This document shows positions 42,414 through 51,463 of a stretch of 64,000 nucleotides of DNA, piece by piece (position 1 is the first letter of the stretch; each line of letters opens with the position of its first letter). A program made the position numbers and the translations under genes. Below the pieces are notes generated by a model. It saw only the letters and a list, made by a program, of their open reading frames with translations, searched no databases and had not been told where the DNA came from. The DNA comes from Pseudoxanthomonas broegbernensis (GTDB lineage Bacteria; Pseudomonadota; Gammaproteobacteria; Xanthomonadales; Xanthomonadaceae): NCBI RefSeq assembly GCF_014202435.1, contig NZ_JACHGU010000005.1, positions 1 to 64,000 of the forward strand, read 5' to 3'.

Positions 42414-42450
42414 CGCCGGGCGCGGCTGCGCCCATCCCACGGACCGCCGC

Positions 42451-43155
42451 ATGACCGATGTGATCCCCGTCCCGCCCGTGCCGCGCATCCCCGTGCGCGG
42501 CGGCGGCGGCTTCCCGGTGCGCCGCATCTATTGCGTGGGCCGCAACTTCGCCGAGCATGCCCGCGAGATGGGCGCGGCCGCGCCGGCCTCGAAGGAGGAA
42601 CGCGGCCGCCCGGTGTTCTTCATGAAGCCGGCCGACGCCATCGTCGTGGACGGCCAGGTGCCCTACCCGCCGGCGACCGCCGACCTGCACCACGAGGTGG
42701 AACTGGTGGTCGCGCTGGGCCGCGACGCGCCGGCCGGCGTGCTGCCGGTGGAACGCGCGCAAGCGCTGGTGTTCGGCTACACCGTGGGCCTGGACCTCAC
42801 CCGCCGCGACCTGCAGGCCGCGGCCAAGGCTCGGGGCCTGCCCTGGGACACGGCCAAGGGCTTCGACCATTCCGCGCCGGTGGGCGAACTGGTGCCGGCC
42901 GGCCAGGCCGGCGCGCTGGCGCCGCGCATGCTGGAGCTGCGGGTCAACGGCGAGCGCCGCCAGCGCGCGCCGCTGTCGGACCTGATCTGGGACGTGGCGG
43001 AGATCCTGCACGAGCTTTCCAGGCTCTACGCGCTGCGCGCCGGCGACCTGGTGTTCATGGGCACGCCCGCCGGCGTGGCCGCGCTGCGGCCGGGCGACCG
43101 CTACGAGGCGGTACTGGAAGGCATCGCCACCCTGCATGGCGGCATCGGCCGCTGA
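42451..43155 (+). CDS. fumarylacetoacetate-hydrolase family protein
   Basis: A 234-aa enzyme of the FAH fold. Motifs: IYCVGRNFAEHAREMG near the start, PVFFMKPADAIV, the metal-binding HHEVELVVALGRD (E-x-E), and the closing FMGTPAGVAALRPGD. Members include fumarylpyruvate hydrolase, acylpyruvase and oxaloacetate decarboxylase. The short ~230-aa type with SKEERGRPVFF resembles fumarylpyruvate/acylpyruvate hydrolases. The substrate is uncertain. Confidence 0.9.
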   Translation: MTDVIPVPPVPRIPVRGGGGFPVRRIYCVGRNFAEHAREMGAAAPASKEERGRPVFFMKPADAIVVDGQVPYPPATADLHHEVELVVALGRDAPAGVLPVERAQALVFGYTVGLDLTRRDLQAAAKARGLPWDTAKGFDHSAPVGELVPAGQAGALAPRMLELRVNGERRQRAPLSDLIWDVAEILHELSRLYALRAGDLVFMGTPAGVAALRPGDRYEAVLEGIATLHGGIGR

Positions 43156-43244
43156 CCCGGGCGCCGCCGCCCGGGTTAGGCTAGCGCCCGTGCCCGCCGC
43201 GCGCGGGCACGCCAAGACAGCCATCGACTGGAGAGGAGAGCGAC

Positions 43245-43658
43245 ATGGGCATGATCGGCGAGTTCAAGGAATTCGCGATGCGCGGCAACGTGATCGACCT
43301 GGCCGTGGGCGTGGTGATCGGCGCGGCGTTCGGCAAGATCGTCACCGCGCTGGTGGACAAGGTGATCATGCCGCCGATCGGCCTGCTGATCGGCGGGATC
43401 GACTTCTCCCAGTGGGTATGGACGCTCAAGGCAGCCGGCGTCGACGCCGCCGGCGAGGCGGTGCCGGCGGTGACCATCGGCATCGGCGAGTTCCTCAACA
43501 CCATGATCCAGTTCGTGATCGTGGCCTTCGCCATCTTCCTGCTGGTGAAGGTGGTCAACCGCCTGTCGCGCAAGCACGAGGAGGCCCCGGCGGCGCCCGC
43601 GGAACCGACCGAGGAAGTGCTGCTGCTGCGCGAGATCCGCGACACGCTCAGGCGCTGA
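43245..43658 (+). CDS. mscL: large-conductance mechanosensitive channel
   Basis: A 137-aa pentameric channel that opens under hypo-osmotic shock. It has the N-terminal amphipathic helix ([20 protein letters not shown]), TM1 ([24 protein letters not shown]), a periplasmic loop ([12 protein letters not shown]), TM2 ([20 protein letters not shown]) and a C-terminal helix bundle ([15 protein letters not shown]). The length is standard. GGAGAGGAG lies upstream of the start. Confidence 0.97.
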   Translation: MGMIGEFKEFAMRGNVIDLAVGVVIGAAFGKIVTALVDKVIMPPIGLLIGGIDFSQWVWTLKAAGVDAAGEAVPAVTIGIGEFLNTMIQFVIVAFAIFLLVKVVNRLSRKHEEAPAAPAEPTEEVLLLREIRDTLRR

Positions 43659-43804
43659 CGCAGGCGCGGTGGCGAGAAGAGCGGGGGCCGCCCTGCGCAG
43701 GGCGCCCGCAGGAACGCCGGGCCGGCGCGCCGATGCGTGACCGCCTGCACGTGAGCGGCAAGGACGCGTTTGCTAGGCTCCATGGTTTCATCGGAGCCCG
43801 CGCC

Positions 43805-45196
43805 ATGCGCAACGCCCTGCTCGCCGCCGCTCTGGCCGCCGCCCTCGCCGCGGCACCGGCGCACGCCGCCGAAACCCGCATCCCCGCCGCCGCGCTGGAA
43901 CAGGCCGCGCAACTGCGCGAGCGCGCGCTGGCCGACGACACCGGCTGGAAGATCGCCGAATCGCTGACCACCGAGATCGGCCCGCGCCTGGCCGGCAGCG
44001 AGGCCGACGCGCGCGCGGTGGCCTGGGCGCAGGCCAAGTTCCGCGAACTGGGCTTCGACCGGGTCTGGACCGAGCCGGTCACCTTCCCCAAGTGGGAGCG
44101 CCGCAGCGAGAGCGCCGCCGTGGTCGGCGCGCATGCGCAGCCGCTGGCGATCACCGCGCTGGGCGGCAGCCCCGGCGGCACGGTCCAGGCGCAGGTGGCG
44201 CGCTTCGCCGACCTGGCCGCGCTGGAGGCCGCGCCCGAGGGTTCGCTGGCCGGCAAGATCGCCTTCGTCGACTTCCAGATGCAGGCCGCGCGCGACGGCA
44301 GCGGCTACCGCGATGGCGGCGCGGTGCGTTCGCGCGGGCCCTCGGCGGCGATCCGCAAGGGCGCCATCGGCTTCCTGATGCGCTCGGCCGGCACCGACAA
44401 CCACCGCGTGCCGCATACCGGCATCACCCGCTACGACGAAGGGCTCGCCCCGGTGCCCGCCGCGGCGCTGAGCATCCCCGACGCCGACCAGCTCGCGCGC
44501 CTGGCCGCGCGCGGACCGGTGACGGTGCGCCTGGCGCTGGACTGCGGCTGGGACGGGCGGTACACCTCGCAGAACGTGATCGGCGAGATCACCGGGCGTA
44601 GCCGGCCGAAGGAAGTGGTGCTGATCGGCGCCCACCTGGATTCCTGGGATCTGGGCACCGGCGCGGTGGACGATGCGGCCGGCATCGGCATCACCCTGGC
44701 CGCCGCGCGCCTGATCGGACGGATGCCGCGGCGCCCGGCGCGCAGCATCCGCGTGGTCGCCTACGCCAACGAGGAACAGGGGCTGCACGGCGGCCGGGCG
44801 TATGCGGCCGAGCACGCGGCCGACATCGCCCTGCACCAGTTGGCGGCCGAGAGCGATTTCGGCGCCGGCCGCATCTACGCCTTCGACACCGGCGCGCCCG
44901 CGCATGCGCGCGCGGCCACCGCGCAGATCGCCCAGGCGCTGGCGCCGCTGGGCATCGAGTACGCGCCCGGCCAGGGCAGCCCCGGCCCGGACATCATCCC
45001 GCTGGCGGCCAAGGGCGCGACCTGGGCCTGGCTGGCGCAGGACGGCAGCGACTACTTCCACCTGCACCACACCGCCGACGACACCCTGGACAAGATCGAC
45101 CCGGCCGCGCTGGCGCAGAACGTGGCCGCCTACGCGGTATTCGCCTACCTGGCGGCCGAGGCCGAGGGCGACTTCGGCAGCTCGGCGAAGGACTGA
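43805..45196 (+). CDS. exported M28-family metallopeptidase
   Basis: A 463-aa carboxypeptidase-Q-like zinc peptidase. The signal peptide is MRNALLAAALAAALAAAPAHA. A PA-type insert (~110-260) precedes the catalytic domain. Zinc ligands and catalytic residues are seen in GAHLDSWDLGTGAVDDAAG (His, Asp, bridging Asp), VAYANEEQGLHGG (Glu pair) and DYFHLHHTADDTLDKID (His). It acts in the periplasm or outside on peptides. Starts further upstream lack the signal peptide. It is a single gene, 146 bp after mscL. Confidence 0.9.
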   Translation: MRNALLAAALAAALAAAPAHAAETRIPAAALEQAAQLRERALADDTGWKIAESLTTEIGPRLAGSEADARAVAWAQAKFRELGFDRVWTEPVTFPKWERRSESAAVVGAHAQPLAITALGGSPGGTVQAQVARFADLAALEAAPEGSLAGKIAFVDFQMQAARDGSGYRDGGAVRSRGPSAAIRKGAIGFLMRSAGTDNHRVPHTGITRYDEGLAPVPAAALSIPDADQLARLAARGPVTVRLALDCGWDGRYTSQNVIGEITGRSRPKEVVLIGAHLDSWDLGTGAVDDAAGIGITLAAARLIGRMPRRPARSIRVVAYANEEQGLHGGRAYAAEHAADIALHQLAAESDFGAGRIYAFDTGAPAHARAATAQIAQALAPLGIEYAPGQGSPGPDIIPLAAKGATWAWLAQDGSDYFHLHHTADDTLDKIDPAALAQNVAAYAVFAYLAAEAEGDFGSSAKD

Positions 45197-45333
45197 GCCG
45201 GCCCGCGCGCCGGCCGGGCGCGCGGTGGCCCCGCACGGCGGCCGTTATGCCGCACGCGCAGAGCAGGTATTCCAGACACCGCGCGCATGGGCGGTTACCC
45301 TCCGCTTTCGTTATGGATGGGGGGACGCCGGGA

Positions 45334-47316
45334 ATGCCGATACACCGCACGCTTGCACTGATCGCCCTGCTGGCCGCCACGCTGCCGCGCGCCAGCGCCG
45401 CCGAGGCCGCGCCGCTGCGCCTGCAGTCGCCCGACGGCAAGGCCGTGGTCGAACTGTCGCTGGACGAAGGCGGCCACGCGCACTACGCGGTGGCCTGGAA
45501 CGGCCAGCCCGTGCTGCTGCCTTCGCCGCTGGGCGTGCAGCTTGGCGAGGACGACCGCATCGAGCGCGGGCTGCGCATCGTCGCCAGCCGCCGCAGCGAA
45601 TCGGATTCCACCTACGCCCTGGTCGCCGGCAAGGCCAGCCGGGTGCGCGACCACTACCGCCAGATGGAGGTGGACCTGGCCGACACGCAGGGCCGCCGCC
45701 TGGGCCTGGTCGTGCGCGCCTACGACGACGGCATCGCCCTGCGCTACCGCCTGCCGCTGCCCGCCCAGGGCGACCTGGTGGTGAAGGAGGAGCTGACCGG
45801 CTTCGTGTTCCCGCGCGACTACGCCTGCTGGGCGCTCAACCTGGGCCGCTTCGGCACCAGCCACGAGGGCGAGTACGATCCGATCGCCGCCTCGCGCCTG
45901 CGTCCGCACCACCTGATCGAACTGCCCCTGGTGTGCGGCACCGGCCAGGGCACGGCGACCCTCGCCATCGCCGAGGCCGACCTGGACCGCTACGCCGGCA
46001 TGTACCTGTCCGGCCGCGGCGACGGCCGCCTGGGCGTGGAAGCCAGGCTCTCGCCGCGGCTGGACACCCCGCAGCTCGCCGTGCGCCTGCCGCGCGGGGA
46101 GGTGGCGCGCGATGGCCACCTCACCCCGTGGCGCGTGCTGATGCTCGGCGACGGCCCGGGCGCGCTGGTCGAGTCCAACCTCATCTCCAGCCTCAACCCG
46201 CCCACGCCGATCGAAGACACCTCGTGGATCCGCCCCGGCAAGACCGCCTGGGACTGGTGGTCCGGCGGCCTGGCACCGGACGTGCCCGAGCCGGGCATGA
46301 ACACCGCCACCATCCGCCGCTACATCGACCACGCCGCCGCGCTGAAGCTGGAGTACATGCTGATCGACGACGGCTGGTACGCGGGCAGCACCGGCAACGG
46401 CCGCTACAACGAAGACGCCGACATCACCCGCCCGATCCCCCAGCTCGACCTGCCCGGCCTGATCGAATACGCGCGCCAGCGCGGCGTCGGCATCTGGGTG
46501 TGGGCGCACTGGAGATCGCTGGAGCCGCGCATGGACGCGGTGTTCGCGCAGTACGCGCGGATGGGCGTCAAGGGCGTCAAGGTCGACTTCATGGACCGCG
46601 ACGACCAGCAGATGGTGGAGTTCTTCCACCGCATGATGCGCAGCTCCGCGCGGCACCGGCTGATGCTCAACCTGCACGGCGCCTACCGCCCCACCGGGCT
46701 CGCCCGCACCTGGCCGCAGTACCTCACCCAGGAAGGCGTGCTGGGCGCGGAGAACAACAAGTGGAGCCGGCGCATCACTCCCACCCACAACCTGGTGCTG
46801 CCGTTCACGCGGATGCTGCTGGGGCCGATGGACTACACCCCCGGCGGCTTCCGCAACGCCACGCCGGAGGCGTTCCAGGTGCACTTCCAGGGCCCCCAGG
46901 TGATGGGCACGCGCGCCCACCAGTTGGCCATGTTCGTGGTCTACGAGAGCCCGCTGCAGATGGTGGCCGACAGCCCGGACGTGTACGTGGACGCAGCCGG
47001 CGCCGACTTCATCGCCGCGGTGCCGGCCACCTGGGACGAAACCCGGGTGCTGGCCGGCGAGATCGGCCGGTACATCGTGGTCGCGCGCCGCGCCGGCGAG
47101 GACTGGTACATCGGCGCGATGACCGACGAGACCGCGCGCACCCTGGAAGTGCCGCTGGATTTCCTGGCGGATGCCGGCCATCGCGCCACCCTGTGGCACG
47201 ACGGCCAGGCGCCCACCGACGTGCGCCGCGAGGAACGGCGCATCGACGCCGGGCACCGCACGCTGAAGCTGGACCTGTCCCCCAGCGGCGGCGCGGCGGT
47301 GCGCCTGACCCGTTGA
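45334..47316 (+). CDS. glycoside hydrolase family 97
   Basis: A 660-aa exported alpha-glycosidase. The signal peptide MPIHRTLALIALLAATLPRASA is followed by a beta-super-sandwich (~30-280), a (beta/alpha)8 catalytic domain (~280-560) and a C-terminal beta domain. Recognisable family segments are WDWWSG, YMLIDDGWY, GVKVDFMDRDDQ, MLNLHGAYRPTG and YTPGGFRNATP. The Asp in KVDFMDRDDQ is at the place of the nucleophile in retaining GH97 enzymes, so either alpha-galactosidase or alpha-glucosidase is possible. An ATG at 45313 is an alternative start. Convergent with the methyltransferase gene. Confidence 0.88.
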   Translation: MPIHRTLALIALLAATLPRASAAEAAPLRLQSPDGKAVVELSLDEGGHAHYAVAWNGQPVLLPSPLGVQLGEDDRIERGLRIVASRRSESDSTYALVAGKASRVRDHYRQMEVDLADTQGRRLGLVVRAYDDGIALRYRLPLPAQGDLVVKEELTGFVFPRDYACWALNLGRFGTSHEGEYDPIAASRLRPHHLIELPLVCGTGQGTATLAIAEADLDRYAGMYLSGRGDGRLGVEARLSPRLDTPQLAVRLPRGEVARDGHLTPWRVLMLGDGPGALVESNLISSLNPPTPIEDTSWIRPGKTAWDWWSGGLAPDVPEPGMNTATIRRYIDHAAALKLEYMLIDDGWYAGSTGNGRYNEDADITRPIPQLDLPGLIEYARQRGVGIWVWAHWRSLEPRMDAVFAQYARMGVKGVKVDFMDRDDQQMVEFFHRMMRSSARHRLMLNLHGAYRPTGLARTWPQYLTQEGVLGAENNKWSRRITPTHNLVLPFTRMLLGPMDYTPGGFRNATPEAFQVHFQGPQVMGTRAHQLAMFVVYESPLQMVADSPDVYVDAAGADFIAAVPATWDETRVLAGEIGRYIVVARRAGEDWYIGAMTDETARTLEVPLDFLADAGHRATLWHDGQAPTDVRREERRIDAGHRTLKLDLSPSGGAAVRLTR

Positions 47317-47428
47317 TCCCGCACCGCGCCCCTTATTAGAAGCCCACTTCAACCGGCGAAAAGGCTCCGGAGCGAGGACATGCCGGGCATGCCACGCAGC
47401 GCTCGCCAACCGCCACGTCTTTGTGCGG

Positions 47429-48376
47429 TCAGCGACGCGACGCGGCCCATTGCGCGAGGAACACGGCGGTGGCCGCGGCCACGTTGAGGCTTTCCACCGC
47501 GCCGCTGCCGGGAATGGACAGGCGCAGGTCGCAGGCCGCGGCCAGGGCCGCGTCCATGCCCGCGCCCTCGGCGCCCATCACGTACACCAGCCGCGGCGGC
47601 AGCGTCGCGGCGAACAGGTCGCCGCCGTCGCGAACCACGGTGGCGGCCAGGGCGAAGCCGGCGCCGCGCAACCGCTCCAGGGCCGCGGCGCCTTCCGGCA
47701 GGCGCACCAGCGGCACCGCCTCGGCGCCACCCTCGGCCACGCGCGCGGCCGCGCCGGACAGCGCCAGCGGCGCGTGCGCGGGCAACAGCACCGCCGCGCC
47801 GAAGTGCGCGGCCGAGCGCAGGATCGCGCCGAAGTTGTGCGGGTTGCCGACGCCGTCCAGCCAGATCGCCGGCGCCGGCGCACCGGCCGGCAACGCATCC
47901 AGCCAAGCGGCCAGCGGCATCGGCTCGGGCCTGAGCACGTCGGCCACCACACCCTCGTGATGGGCGCTGCCCGCCAGCCGGTCCAGGTCGGCCGCCTCCA
48001 CCACGCGGTAGCCCACCCGCTGCTTCACGCACCAGGCCAGCAGCGACTTGAGCGCGCCGATGCGCGTCTCGGCCAGGTAGACCTTGCGGATCGCCCCGGG
48101 ACGGCGCTCGAACACCGCCTGCACCGCATTCAGCCCGTACAGCCGCAACTCCTCGCGCCGCGCCGGTCGCGTCGACGTCGACGTGGCTTCGGCCGGCGCC
48201 TGCCGGTCCGGCCATCGTGGTGGGCGGCCCTCCACCGGCGGCGCGGATGCAGGACGCAGTCCGTCCGCACGCGGGCCGGTGGCGGCCTCCGGCCGCGCAC
48301 GTGCACCCGGCAGGGCATCGCCGCGGGGCGGTCGCGGCCGTGGCGGCCGCGGGCCGCGATCCCACGGGCCGGCCAT
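47429..48376 (-). CDS. SpoU/TrmH-family RNA 2'-O-methyltransferase
   Basis: A 315-aa SPOUT methyltransferase acting on rRNA or tRNA ribose. An N-terminal ~75-residue Arg/Pro-rich tail is probably disordered, and an internal start is possible. A substrate-binding domain follows (LRLYGLNAVQAVFERRPGAIRKVYLAE). The knotted SAM domain has all three motifs: DGVGNPHNFGAILRSA, LVYVMGAEGAGMD and IPGSGAVESLNVAAATAV. It resembles RlmB and TrmH, and the exact target base cannot be told. It starts 1 bp after the AGCS symporter stop. Confidence 0.9.
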   Translation of the reverse strand: MAGPWDRGPRPPRPRPPRGDALPGARARPEAATGPRADGLRPASAPPVEGRPPRWPDRQAPAEATSTSTRPARREELRLYGLNAVQAVFERRPGAIRKVYLAETRIGALKSLLAWCVKQRVGYRVVEAADLDRLAGSAHHEGVVADVLRPEPMPLAAWLDALPAGAPAPAIWLDGVGNPHNFGAILRSAAHFGAAVLLPAHAPLALSGAAARVAEGGAEAVPLVRLPEGAAALERLRGAGFALAATVVRDGGDLFAATLPPRLVYVMGAEGAGMDAALAAACDLRLSIPGSGAVESLNVAAATAVFLAQWAASRR

Positions 48377-48377
48377 C

Positions 48378-49865
48378 TCAGCCCCGTCCCTTCCAGAAGC
48401 CGGCGTTGCGGATGCCCAGCGCGTCCGGGTCGAACACCGGGTCCAGGCCCAGCTTCTTCTGCCGCTCGTAGTCGCGCAGCGCCAGCAGCGCGGGCTTCTG
48501 CACGATCAGGATGGCGACGATGTTCAGCCAGGCCATCAGGCCCACGCCGATGTCGCCCAGGGTCCAGGCCATCTCGGCGGTGCGCACCGCACCGAACACC
48601 ACCATGCCGATGATGCCCAGCCGCAGCAGCAGCACCCGGCGCGGGCGCGCGCGGTGGTTGTTGAGGTAGGTCAGATTGGTCTCGGCCATGTAGTAGTAGG
48701 CCATGATCGTGGTGAAGGCGAAGAAGAACAGCGCCATCGCCACGAAGCCCGCACCCCAGCCCGGCAGCACCGACTCGATGCCGTGCTGGGGGAAGCCCGA
48801 GCCCGGCTCCACGCCCGGCAGCGCATGCTGGAGCATGGTCCCGTCCGGCCCGGCCACGTTGTACATGCCGGTGGCCAGGATCAGGAACGCGGTGGAGGTG
48901 CAGATCAGCATGGTGTCGAAGTAGATCGCGAACGCCTGCACGTAGCCCTGCTTGGCCGGATGCGAGACCTCCGCCGCCGCGGCCGCGTGCGGCCCGGTGC
49001 CCTGGCCGGCCTCGTTGGCGTAGATGCCGCGCTTGACGCCCCACTCCACCGCCAGGCCCAGCATCGCGCCGAAGCCGGCGTGCATGCCGAACGCGCTGGA
49101 GAAGATGATGCGGAACATCTCCGGCACGAAGTCGTAGTTGACCACCATCACCACGATGGCCATCAGGATGTAGCCCACGGCCATGAACGGCACCACCACC
49201 TCGGCGAAGGTGGCGATGCGGCGCACGCCGCCGAAGATGATCACGGCCAGCAGTGCGGATACCGCCAGGCCGATGCCCAGCTTGAACGCGGTCAGCGCCG
49301 GCATCCCCAGCCACTGTCCCTCCAGGCTTCCGCACAACCCGCCGCGGCAGGCGTTGACGATGCTGTCGGCGATGGCGTTCGCCTGCACGCCCGGCATCAG
49401 CAGGCCGGCCGCCACCAGCGTGGCGAAGGCGAAGGCCAGCGCATACCACTTCAGCCCCATTGCCTTCTCGATGTAGTACGCCGGGCCGCCGCGGTAACGG
49501 CCCTCGGCGTCCTTCTCCTTGTAGATCTGGGCCAGGGTGGACTCGATGTACGAGGTGGAGGCGCCGAGGAAGCCCATCACCCACATCCAGAAGATCGCGC
49601 CGGGGCCGCCGTAGTAGATCGCGGTGGCCACGCCGGCGATGTTGCCGATACCGATGCGCCCGGCCATGGACAGCGCCAGCGCCTGGAACGAGGACACGCC
49701 CGCCTCGGACGACTGGCCGCTGAACGTCAGCCGGGTCATCTCGACCAGGCCACGCACCTGCATGAAGCGGGTGCGAAAGCTGAACCACAGGCCGGCGCCC
49801 AGGCACAGCGCGATCAGCGCCTTGCTCCAGATGACGCCGTTCAACCACACGAAAAGGGCTTCCAC
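48378..49865 (-). CDS. AGCS-family sodium:alanine symporter
   Basis: A 495-aa inner-membrane transporter for alanine, glycine or related amino acids with Na+ or H+. Family motifs: FQALALSMAGRIGIGNIAGVATAIYYGGPGA-type core, YKEKDAEGRYRGGPAYYI, and GVKRGIYANEAGQGTGPHAAAAAEVSHPAKQG. About ten to eleven helices. The start is GTG at 49865 with GGAGA upstream; no ATG fits before the conserved first helix. It is followed after 1 bp by the SpoU gene, so the two are one transcript although functionally unrelated. Confidence 0.93.
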   Translation of the reverse strand: MEALFVWLNGVIWSKALIALCLGAGLWFSFRTRFMQVRGLVEMTRLTFSGQSSEAGVSSFQALALSMAGRIGIGNIAGVATAIYYGGPGAIFWMWVMGFLGASTSYIESTLAQIYKEKDAEGRYRGGPAYYIEKAMGLKWYALAFAFATLVAAGLLMPGVQANAIADSIVNACRGGLCGSLEGQWLGMPALTAFKLGIGLAVSALLAVIIFGGVRRIATFAEVVVPFMAVGYILMAIVVMVVNYDFVPEMFRIIFSSAFGMHAGFGAMLGLAVEWGVKRGIYANEAGQGTGPHAAAAAEVSHPAKQGYVQAFAIYFDTMLICTSTAFLILATGMYNVAGPDGTMLQHALPGVEPGSGFPQHGIESVLPGWGAGFVAMALFFFAFTTIMAYYYMAETNLTYLNNHRARPRRVLLLRLGIIGMVVFGAVRTAEMAWTLGDIGVGLMAWLNIVAILIVQKPALLALRDYERQKKLGLDPVFDPDALGIRNAGFWKGRG

Positions 49866-50040
49866 GGGCGCGGATCTCCGGGTGTTGGCGGTGCGGGAAC
49901 GGGAAAGGACGCGGGCGGCACCACGCCGCCCGCATCCCGGAAAGATAACCGCATCCGCAGGGACGCGCAGCGCCGGACCTGCGGCGCGCCGGCCGCCATG
50001 GAGGCCACCCCGGTAGCCGCCTGCGACTGCACGGCCGGTT

Positions 50041-51282
50041 TCAGCCGGCGCCCTCGGCCTCGGCCGCCGGCCGCAGCGGCGGCGCCACGGCACCGGTGCG
50101 CGGACGCACGAACGGCACGCCCGTGGTCAGGAAGGTGCCGGCGCGCCACAGCCACTCCAGCGGCCCGTAGTAGAACCGGCGGAACCACAGGTGGGCGAAC
50201 ACCAGTTGCACGGCGAAGGCGGCCAGGCCCAGCAGCACCGCCTGCACCTGGCTCATGCTGGCGTACAGGCCCAGGCCGTAGCCGTAGAAGACCGGCACGA
50301 ACACCAGCGACTGCCCCACGTACAGGCTCAGGGTCATGCGCCCGGCCGGCGCCAGCGATCCCAGCGCACGCCGTCCGGGGCCGTGGTAGAGCGACAGGAA
50401 GCCGAGCATCAGCACCGCCATCGCCGACAGGTCGAACAGGCTGCCCAGGAGCGCCCAGGCCCGGTCGCGCGGCATGAACATCGCCTCGCTGGCCGGCACC
50501 AGGCCGCCGAGCGGCCCGCGCGCGAAATACAGCGCCACCGCCGCGGCCAGCGCCAGCGCCAGGCCGAGATGGCGCGCGCGCGCGAAGGCCTGCGGCCGGG
50601 CGAAGAAGCCGATCCTGCCCAGCACCATGCCGATCAGCGACAGCCCCATGATCTGGCTCAGGCGGCCGGACCCGGACATGAAGCTCCACTTCTGCGCGTG
50701 CCCCTCGACGACGTTGATGCGCACGGTGTCGAGGAAGCTCCCATCGAGATAGACCCCGGAGATGGCGATGTCCCAGTAGGCCGGCGGGCGGTTGGCCCAT
50801 TCCGCGCCCCACAGGCCGGCGACGATCTGCGCCAGCATCGAGGGCTGCAGTAGGCACAGCACCGCCAGCGCCACCAGCGCGCGGTTGCTGCGCACCCGGT
50901 GGAACGGCACCAGAAACAGGCCCATCAGCGCCAGCACCTCGAGGATGTCGCCGCGGTACCACAGCCCGTGCGCCAGCCCCATCAGCGCCAGCAACAGCAG
51001 CCGCCACACGAAGCGCCCGGTGAAGTCCACGCCGCGCTGCGCGGACCGGTCCATGATGATGAAGAAGCTCACCCCGAAGCACAGCGCCATCAGCGCGAAC
51101 GCCTTGCCGGCGAACAGCAGCCATACCGCGTCGTGCACCGCCCGTTGCAGCGGGTCGGTCGCCGGGTTCACCCAGTACAGCTCGAACAGCTCGGGCATGT
51201 GCACGATGAACAGCCCGAACAGGGCGAAGCCGCGCAGCGCGTCCAGGCCTTCCATCCGCGAGACGTAGTCGATCTTCTTCAT
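50041..51282 (-). CDS. DUF418 membrane protein
   Basis: A 413-aa inner-membrane protein with about ten helices. The start segment MKKIDYVSRMEGLDALRGFALFGLFIVHM is the DUF418/YeiB N-terminal signature (LDxLRGFAxxGI). The C-terminal DUF418 domain holds PAGRMTLSLYVGQSLVFVPVFYG and FAHLWFRRFYYGPLEWLWRAGTF. Function of the family is unknown; related acyltransferase-3 proteins modify surface glycans. It is a single gene; the C-terminal tail is Pro/Ala-rich. Confidence 0.88.
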   Translation of the reverse strand: MKKIDYVSRMEGLDALRGFALFGLFIVHMPELFELYWVNPATDPLQRAVHDAVWLLFAGKAFALMALCFGVSFFIIMDRSAQRGVDFTGRFVWRLLLLALMGLAHGLWYRGDILEVLALMGLFLVPFHRVRSNRALVALAVLCLLQPSMLAQIVAGLWGAEWANRPPAYWDIAISGVYLDGSFLDTVRINVVEGHAQKWSFMSGSGRLSQIMGLSLIGMVLGRIGFFARPQAFARARHLGLALALAAAVALYFARGPLGGLVPASEAMFMPRDRAWALLGSLFDLSAMAVLMLGFLSLYHGPGRRALGSLAPAGRMTLSLYVGQSLVFVPVFYGYGLGLYASMSQVQAVLLGLAAFAVQLVFAHLWFRRFYYGPLEWLWRAGTFLTTGVPFVRPRTGAVAPPLRPAAEAEGAG

Positions 51283-51463
51283 GCGCTCCCCGTGCGCTCC
51301 CCGAAGCGGCCCATGATCCCCCATGCGGGCCGCGGCGGGAACGCGCACCGTCCTGGGGAGATGCGCGGCGCCGTCCCGGAGTCCGCGGCGTGCCGGGAAC
51401 GTCCGGCGGCGGCGCGTGGCGCGGCCGCGGGAAGGCCCTGGCGCGCCCGCGCGCCGCGCCCGC